Part shown: piece by piece, positions 56,791-64,000 of the stretch | Layout: each line of letters opens with the position of its first letter | Position numbering within the stretch: the first letter of the stretch is position 1 | From: Oscheius tipulae | Lineage: Eukaryota > Nematoda > Chromadorea > Rhabditida > Rhabditidae | Assembly (NCBI GenBank): GCA_037178975.1 | Contig: JASJZH010000004.1 | Coordinates: forward strand, 2,976,001-3,040,000 | DNA length: 64,000 nucleotides | Direction: 5' to 3' | The notes under the pieces: model-generated | Databases searched by the model: none | What the model was told of the DNA's origin: nothing | The model's input: only the letters and a program-made list of their open reading frames with translations | Translations under genes and position numbers: made by a program

Positions 56791-59700
56791 ATGTCTAATC
56801 CCTATCAACCACCAAAGGTAGGTTTTCCGCAGGCTTATGGTATCGGAGCCTACCAACCAGTTCAACAATTTTCTCAGTACCAAAATGCCGGACCCAACCC
56901 TTCAGTCGGCTACGCGAATAATAGGTGAGCAACCTACGAATCGTGAGTTCATAGCTTGAGTTCAGTCATCCCTCTGTAAATCAAAACGGGCCCAGTTTCC
57001 CTCAACCGGTTGCTCCAGCTCCTGGGTTTAAACCACAACCTCCAAGCCAGGCATGATAATAATTATACCTTCGTCCTATTGAAATGTTCAGAATTATCCA
57101 CAATCTCCTGCAATGTCATCAGCATTCAAGCCAGTTCAGAATGCGCCTGTATCTAATGGAATCCTACCTAACGTAAGGTAGTAAGTAAAAAAGAGCAAAT
57201 GATCCTTTTCAGATGAATGGAAATCAAGTGCAAGCCCCACCAGGATTGTACAATGCGATTCCACAGCACCAGCCACCGAGTTTTTCTGCTCCGCAGTCCA
57301 TTCCATTGCAACCTGCTCACCCAGGAGTTCAATCCTCTGCTAGCACAAGTAAGTAATCCGTTCGAATACCCAAATAACTCTTTCAGCCCCTGTTCCCCAG
57401 TTTCCTCCTCCAGGTAATCATATTCAGCCAAAGGCTCCGGGTAATACACGTTTTTGTACGCATACTCGTTCCTCAGGGCCTGCACCGACTGCCTATGCAT
57501 CATCTACCATGGGATACAGCCAGCCTGCTAACTACAACGCACCACAGCCTCAATCGTATGCTCCGCAACAACAACAGCCTGTTCCATCAGCACATCAACA
57601 GCAGCCGGCCTATGGACAACAGCCTGCTGCTCCGAACTATGGCGGCTATTCTGGAATGAACTCTCTTCAACAAAACATGGGCCAAATTGTAAGACTCCTT
57701 TTCCTCCCTAAAACACTATATGTTCAGAACATATCGGGGCAGTATCAGCCGAGTGGCTACGGCCAACTTTCCGATATCGTAGACTTGATGAACTTTAAAA
57801 ATCCTGGAGGAGCACTTGCCGATGTTCCTATCAGACTCACGCAGAACATGGCAAATAATCAAGCGAGAGTCGATCCTAACATATTCCGTTGCACAATGAA
57901 TGCTATACCCTGCAATGAGGAGCTTTTGAAGAAGAGTCGGCTGCCGTTTGGATTGACTCTCCATCCCTTCCGCGACATGAAGGTACCTGTTTATTCCTTC
58001 CAGCAAACAAGTAACTTCTCAGAACCTCAACATCATTCAAACGTCGACGATCGTCCGCTGTCGATACTGCCGTACCTATATCAATCCGTTCGTAATCTTC
58101 CCGGATTCTCGCCATTGGAAGTGCAACCTCTGCAATCGGCAAAACGACCGTAATATTTCACATGTCTACCATCAGTATCAGCATTTCAGTATCAGATGAT
58201 TTCTGCTGGGATCCCGCCACAAAATCATTTGGCGATCCGGCTGCTCGACCTGAGATCAAACATGCCACGGTCGAATTCATTGCTCCCTCGGAATACATGG
58301 TAATTACACAATTTCCCCCTCTACGAACTCATTTTAGCCTGTTCGTATTGTAAACAAACAGCCCGAGGTAGATATCCCTCTGGTTCCTTTGTCCTTTTCC
58401 GCTTTCTCTCTTGCTATATCCCAATTTTTTGAGAAAATAATAAAACTAAATATGATTTACAGCTCCGTCCTCCCCAGCCCGCGGTCTATGTTTTCATCCT
58501 CGACGTCAGTGCGGCAGCAATCGAATCCGGCTATCTCTACGCCTTCACGGAGCAGATTCTGATCAATCTCGACCAGTTGCCGGGAGATGATCGAGCCTTG
58601 GTGTGCTTCGTCGCCGTCGACGCTTATGTCCATTTCTTCCAATTCGAGGACAATGCGCCGCCGAGAGAACTCGTCGTCGATGACATAGACGGTTCGTTTT
58701 GTTTATGTTCGTATGAGAACAAATTTTAGACATCTACCTGCCGACAAACTCGGGTCTTCTGGTGAGTTTGAAGAAGCAGAAGGATGCGATCCGATCGTTC
58801 GTGAAGGAATTGCCGCAGATTTTCGACAAGCCGACGTCGTCAGCCAATTGTCTTGGTTCTGCTCTTACGGCAGTCAAAGAGCTCATTGTTTGTGGTTTCG
58901 AAGCATTTCAAAGAATCTATTCAGTTCGATGTTGGAGGAAGAGTAACGGTCTTCCAATGTACGCTGCCGACTCTCGGTCCTGGTGCCTTGAAATCTCGTG
59001 AAGATCCGAACCAGCGAGCAGGTCAAGAAGTTCAGAATCTCGGTCCGGCTACAGACTTCTACAAACGTCTGGCCTTGGAATGTACGGGTCAGCAAATCGC
59101 GCTGGATCTCTTCATGCTCAACACCCAGTATGCCGACATCGCCTCAATCTGTACCTTTCTTTTTGTTTCATTTACTTCAAATTTGTTTAGCCGAAATTGC
59201 CAAGTTCTCGACAGGATGTGTCTACCATTTCCCTAACTACCAGTGCTTCGACATGATTCAAGTGAAGCGGTTCGAGAAGATCTTCACGCGATATCTCACT
59301 CGGAAGATTGGCTTCGAGGCAGTATTGCGAATTCGCTGCTCCCGTGGGCTAGCCCTGTCTGCCTTCTACGGAAACTTCTTCGTTCGATCGACGGATCTGC
59401 TTGCCTGTGCCAACATCAATCCTGATTCTGCTCTGGCTGTCCAAGTCAACATGGAAGAGAAGCTTGGTACAAATGTCGTTTTCCAAGCCGCTTTGCTCTA
59501 CACTTCGAGCAAGGGAGATCGTCGAATTCGGGTGCATACAATGTGTATTCCGACTACTTCCGATCTCAACGACATTTACAACTCGTTCGATCTAAAGGCG
59601 TCCGCCTCGCTCCTCTGCAAAATTGGTATTTATTCTTTCTTTCTAATAGCATGAAAATGTGAATTCAGGTGTGGAGAGATCGATGTCCGGATCTCCTTTG

Positions 59701-60461
59701 TCAGACTCGCGGGAAGCTGTTGTCAATGCTGTCGTTGACTCGCTAGGAGCCTACAAGAAGGCAATTGGCAGTGGTCGAGGAATGATGCCCGTTCCTATGA
59801 GTGGTCATCTTCGTCATTTCCCTCTCTTCGCACTGGCTATGCTCAAACACGTACTTTTATATCTGTTTTTCGGTTGGAATATTCATTTTAGACCTCGCTG
59901 TGTGCTGGAGCACGAAGCATAAAGTTGGATGAAAGAGTCGCCTCTATGCTGATGTTAAGATTCTCGCCTCTGGAACAGATCGTTTCCGATCTGCACCCGA
60001 ATCTCTACAGAATCAACGAAATCGCCAAAATGCCCGAGGGAGAATACCCACAGCCACTGCCTCTGTCCTTCGAGCACGTTCATCGAGACGGAGTCTACAT
60101 TATGGAGGCCGGTACAGCTCTTTACGTCTACGTCTCCTCGGGCACCGATTCCAATTTCTTGACCGAAGTATTCGGCTGTTCTTACCAGGACGTCGAGAAG
60201 GTTTCTTTTCCTTTCTCTTCACTTGTAAATGTTCTAATTCAGAGCAGTTTGGAGGCCAGAAGTAACCCGACCTCCGAGAAAGTACAGGCTTTCCTGAAAC
60301 ATATTACAACCCTCAAGTTCTACCTGGGACCCGTGATCATTCTCAAAGAAGACTCGCCACTTCGAGAAGTGTTCATCCGCCGTCTGGTAGAAGACCGAAC
60401 AGAGTCTTCGCATTCTTTCGTCGAATTCCTACAGCATCTGAAGCGAGAAATGTCCCAATAA
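56791..60461 (+). CDS. SEC24: SEC24A/B-type COPII coat subunit, copy B (full length)
   Basis: COPII inner-coat subunit that binds SEC23 and selects cargo at ER exit sites. The start MSNPYQPPKVGFPQAYG opens a Pro/Gln-rich disordered N-terminus of about 240 residues, as usual for SEC24A/B. The rest is shared with copy A: zinc finger, trunk (PPQPAVYVFILDVS), REDPN motif (ALKSREDPNQ), DLFMLNTQYADIASI, TGCVYHFPNYQCF and the gelsolin domain. Stop 60459-60461. One intron near 57,056-57,093 appears to use a GC-AG donor, because the frame otherwise meets tandem stops and no GT fits the phase. WDR46 follows on the same strand 295 bases later. Confidence 0.93.
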
Positions 60462-60671
60462 GAACCGGTTAGATTCCCCATCTTGCCCCCTCATATCCGT
60501 CTTAGTGTTTTCTGGTCAATTGTGCAAGTTTCAGACGGCTCCCTTATGTCTTTGATTATTGTATCCAAAGTTTTTTGTGCACGAGTTGAGTTTAGCGCGT
60601 GATCCCGACTGTGATCCTTCCGTTACTCACACATATTTATTTGTAGCTCACAACCTTTTTAAGAAGATTTT
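57557..60671. repeat. Inverted repeat, right arm (SEC24 copy B)
   Basis: Partner of 47900-51014. The left edge lies in the coding sequence for YAPQQQQ, just before a CAA/CAG-rich glutamine tract; the right edge lies 210 bases beyond the SEC24 stop, in a run of T. Coding, intron and 3' flanking sequence are all included. Confidence 0.95.
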
Positions 60672-60756
60672 ATGACCATGTTCTGGTAGTTTCTTTGTCG
60701 TAAAACGACTTTTCTATTTTCTAGTTATCAGTGTGTTTCTTTTTCACACAGTTTAG

Positions 60757-62806
60757 ATGACAAAGCCGGAGAAATTGGAATCGGAAGATCTCACACCGGC
60801 CGGTGGTCTTCCTCAAGCTGGACTTCGAGGCCGGGAATTCAGGCATTTCCATGCAGCGAAACGAGAGGCTGGCTTTTTTCCAAAGTAGGTTTCTACGTTT
60901 GATCAGGTAGTGATTGTGATTTAGAAAAAATCTGAAGAAGTCTAGGAGGGAAGATCCGTATCCTGACGTAGTTCCCGTCGATGTGGAAAAGAAGAAGAGA
61001 CATGATACTGGTTAGAAACGAAGTTATAATCTAAAATATAAAAATTGAAGGAGCCTCTGCGATTGACCCGGCAAAGATGAGAAGCAAGTTTCATCAGAAG
61101 AAGTTCGAAAAGACGAAAAAGAGGTTTGAGGATCGGATTGAACAAGCAACACGAGCCGAAGTTTTAAATCAAGAAGAATCCGGATCGCTTCAACCGGAGG
61201 ACGGGGAGTTGACCTATACCATTCGACAGTCGGAAATCGCTGACAGTGTCGACTTGGCAAGTGCTACAAAGGTTTGTCATCTTTCTATTTGTTTATTCAA
61301 AGCGATTCAGCACTTCGAACTTCATCTCGAACAGTTCGGCCCCTACCACATCAACTATACCGACAACGGCAGGCATCTCCTTCTTGGAGGAAGAAAGGGG
61401 CATGTTGCTAGTCTGGATTGGCAGACGAAGAATTTGCACTGCGAGTTCAATGCCATGGAGACTGTTCGAGATGTCACGTACGCACTCATTTTCAAATCTT
61501 CTCAAATGACCATTTAGATGGCTGCACACAGAAAACTTCTACGCTGTCGCTCAAAAACACTACACGTACTTCTACGACAATATGGGTACCGAAATGCACT
61601 GTGTCAAAAAATTGAACGACGTCCTTCAACTGGAATTTTTGCCTCGTCACTTTCTTCTAGCTGCTGGAGTGAGGATTTTTTTAGTTATTGAAATTTGGCT
61701 TTTTAGTCCAAAAACTCCTTCTTGCACTATCTGGATGTGTCTATCGGAAAGTTGGTGACTTCCTTCGTCACGAAAATGGGACCATTAGACGTTCTTTGTA
61801 AGAATCCATCCAATGCTATTATTCACACTGGTCATTCTAACGGTAGAGCATTTTCAAACTGAACAATCAGTGGCATTTTAGGAACTGTTTCGCTGTGGTC
61901 TCCAAATGTGAATGAGCCGCTTGTTCGTCTTCTGGCCCATCCAAGTCCAGTTAAAGGAGTTGCCGTAGATGACAGCGGTAGATACATGATCACCACAGGA
62001 CTGGATCTCAAGGCCAGAGTCTGGGACGTTCGTATGTATAAGCAGATGCATAGCTATGCTCTCCCATACGGGCTCAGTCGAGTCACTATCAGCCAGAGCA
62101 AGATGGTTGCCTGCGCTGTGGGAAATACTGTTCAGGTTAACTTTTTTTCCTTGCAAGCTAATGTCTATTCAGATCTTCAAAGACATGCACCTGGGCACAT
62201 GTCATGAGCCATATCTGACCCACAACTGCCAGGGACCAGTTCACGATCTCGCCTTCGTCCCATTCGAAGATGTTTTGGGTGTTGGTCACGCGGGAGGGTT
62301 CACGAGTATGCTTGTTCCCGGAGCAGGAGAGGCTAACGTCGACGCCTTCAAGGCTAATCCCTACGAGACCAAAAAGCAGAGGAAAGAGAGGGAAGTCAAA
62401 CAGCTTCTTGACAAGGTCTGTCACTTATGTTTCCTCCAAAAAAAAACAATCTTTCAGCTGCAACCCGATCTCATCTGTCTCGATCCTAATGATATCACCA
62501 AAGTCAACGAGACGCTGCTTGAACAGGCGGAAGAGGAGCGAAAGAAGATTCTCTACGTTCGACCAGTTCCCATCGAATACACGCCTCGACACAAAATGCG
62601 CGGAAAGGGCTCCGGAGGCCACAAGGTTTTTATACTATGACTGATTAACATACTTGTTTCAGGAAATGCGCAAGCAGATCGTCAAGGGAGACATGCGTGT
62701 CGACTACAACAAACAAAAAGAAGACCTCGAGAAGGAGCTGTTTGGTCGAGGCGAAAAACACGAATCGGCCGTTCCGAAGAAGGTTCTCGACCGATTCAAA
62801 CAGTAG
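60757..62806 (+). CDS. WDR46: WDR46 (UTP7/BING4), nucleolar WD40 protein
   Basis: Small-subunit processome component needed for 18S rRNA maturation. ATG at 60757 directly follows a TTTAG acceptor. The N-terminus is basic (KMRSKFHQKKFEKTKKRFED). The WD40 domain includes LEQFGPYHINYTDNGRHLLL, GGRKGHVASLDWQTKNLHCE, TVRDVTWLHTENFYAVAQKH, YFYDNMGTEMHCVKKLNDV, IIHTGHSNGTVSLWSPNV and LKARVWDVRMYKQMHSY, all typical of UTP7/WDR46. The UTP7 C-terminal block follows: ANVDAFKANPYETKKQRKE, LDPNDITKVNE, ending FGRGEKHESAVPKKVLDRFK. About 10 exons; stop 62804-62806. Confidence 0.93.
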
Positions 62807-63279
62807 AAGTTTTTGTTTTGTTGTTATTCGTTGTTCTTGTTACCTGAATTGTTATCAGCACCATTTTCTCGGAATATGCAGTTTAATAGGCACCTTTTTC
62901 TCAAGCTCATGGGAGGATCAGAAGTGATATTGAATGTACAAGTCTACAGATTGACCTTGCTGAGTCTACGGCTGTTAGGTTTGCTCGACTTCCTGGAAGA
63001 CGGCGCAGTCTCTTCTTCACTGCTATCAAAACGATGCATTTCTCCAATTTCAGCGTCATCCACACTTACAGTTCGCTGCATCGGACCGGCTATCGACTTC
63101 TGAAATACATGTTTGTTCCACTAGGACTAGAGACCAACTCTCGGATTTCTGTGACGAGAACCGTGGCCGTCAGGAGATGTTGTCTGGGCACCTTTCAGCT
63201 GACCGGCAATGTACGGCAGCATCTTATCCATCTGTTTCAAGGCTCTGAACTTGTTTTTCCTCTTTTTTTAGTGCTCGCC
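62807..63279. other. 3' gap between WDR46 and the innexin, no gene seen
   Basis: Convergent 3' ends. Plus-strand frames starting at 62,813 overlap the innexin antisense and show no motif. Confidence 0.5.
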
Positions 63280-64000
63280 CTACTGTCTCTGTTCCTCGAT
63301 GTCCCAGAAGTTCTTCCAAAGAGCGCTGATCAAGTCAGTGGTGAAGACGACGTCCGCATGTTGAGCAATCAGTTGGAGTAAGAAGACTCCGTCCAGACCG
63401 AGGTACTTGTCAAGGAATTTGTCTACTCTTTCTCCTAAAACGATACTTCTAAAGGCAATATTCGAGTGTACAGACGAGTAGTTTTGTCCCTGTACTTATC
63501 GTAGTCTTCACTCATTTCCAATCGGCTGAACACAAAATGTTCTTTAGCGGTTCGATTGAAGATGAGGAACAACCAACTGAACATGTTGCAGAGGGTGAAA
63601 CTGCTTAGTATAATGTACCTCAAGAAACTTATGGTTAGGGGACTGTACTCTCAACTCACCAAGCCCACAGAATGATAAATATCTTCTCTGTCAGAATGTT
63701 CAGTAGTAGAACACTGGATATGAATTAGATGATTATGAAAGCAACAAGTACTTACCACTGAACCGTGTGTACTTGGATATTCGCCATTTCTCTGACCTAA
63801 ACTCATGTTATCTAAGTTTGGAAATCATCGACCGATACCTCGAAATCGCAGAGAGTCACCCTGGGGAAGAGGCCGTTGTCCATCCAGGTCTCATTTCCCA
63901 CGAAAAACGATTTCCAGACGTCGAATCCAAGCCTTTCCGGGACCTTATCTCTCGGCAGGAGATAACTAACTATCAGCTTTGATTGTAGCATAACGTTTAC
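63280..64000 (-). CDS. Innexin gap-junction protein, C-terminal part (5' end beyond window)
   Basis: Innexins are four-pass subunits of invertebrate gap junctions and hemichannels. The visible part reads second extracellular loop to C-terminus: FFVGNETWMDNGLFPRVTLC (with conserved Cys), DFEVREMANIQVHTVQCVLL, NILTEKIFIILWAWFL (fourth membrane helix), LEMSEDYDKYRDK and the conserved tail FLDKYLGLDGVFLLQLIAQH, then ADVVFTTDLISALW. Stop at 63280-63282 after WDIEEQRQ. Introns are short; one is inferred near 63,436-63,472 from phase and the tail motif. The first half of the protein lies to the right of the window. The C-terminal tail beyond LIAQHAD is short. Confidence 0.9.

Noticed and set aside
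56468-56821. 117-codon plus-strand frame upstream of SEC24 copy B
   Set aside because: It overlaps the SEC24 start in a different phase and has no motif or splice support.
47900-60671. The inverted repeat as a transposon or composite mobile element
   Set aside because: The arms are a cellular SEC24 gene; no transposase, no short terminal inverted repeats and no target-site duplication were seen at the edges.
1-64000. tRNA, rRNA, spliced-leader RNA genes or CRISPR arrays
   Set aside because: Visual search for B-box-like motifs, rRNA blocks and regular repeats found nothing convincing; a covariance-model scan was not possible.

Overview
The window looks like part of a compact animal genome, most likely a nematode. 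Nearly every gene is split by very short GT-AG introns (about 35-50 bases) with TTTCAG-type acceptors. Several start codons sit directly behind a free 3' splice acceptor, as expected for spliced-leader trans-splicing (ELP1, WDR46, ATG3, the CAF1 deadenylase, the ZC3H protein). Same-strand genes are packed about 90-360 bases apart like operons. There is an innexin, small secreted Gly- or Tyr/Gln-rich peptides and a Ly6-like GPI protein. The species cannot be named from the sequence, and another trans-splicing protostome is not excluded. Exon structures were read by eye from splice sites and family similarity.

Left third (1-14.7 kb): the 3' end of a protein tyrosine phosphatase, a Ly6-like protein, KEOPS subunit TPRKB, an orphan type I membrane protein, a miRNA-like hairpin, a Tyr/Gln-rich secreted peptide, a small membrane ORF three bases upstream of ciliary transition-zone protein TMEM231, an MFS-type transporter, a small acidic protein, a poorly resolved stretch, and a three-finger CCCH protein of the ZC3H4/6/8 family.

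Middle (14.7-29 kb): the actin bundler plastin, then a tight minus-strand run of five membrane or organelle genes (TRAP-delta, FAM210, MAIP1-like, Rab19/43-like, EMC3) with spacers of about 190-235 bases. A plus-strand run follows (CAF1 deadenylase, ZNF593, NT5DC nucleotidase-like), then the spliceosomal cyclophilin PPIL1 and the autophagy E2 ATG3.

Right (29-64 kb): an 8-kb KIF21-type kinesin with a small membrane-protein gene nested antisense in its largest intron, the SNF2 ATPase TTF2, Elongator subunit ELP1, and then the most striking structure. A 3,115-base inverted repeat (47,900-51,014 and 57,557-60,671) carries two copies of a SEC24A/B-type COPII gene. The arms were identical wherever compared, but the N-terminal exons differ. 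The 6.5-kb spacer holds a Gly/Trp-rich secreted peptide gene and the deadenylase CCR4. WDR46 and the C-terminal part of an innexin close the window.

Most genes are conserved housekeeping genes: secretion (SEC24, TRAP-delta, EMC3, Rab), mRNA decay (CCR4 and CAF1, the two catalytic subunits of CCR4-NOT), tRNA modification (TPRKB, ELP1), cytoskeleton and cilia (plastin, KIF21, TMEM231), and ribosome biogenesis (ZNF593, WDR46). No transposase, CRISPR array, rRNA or recognisable tRNA was seen.
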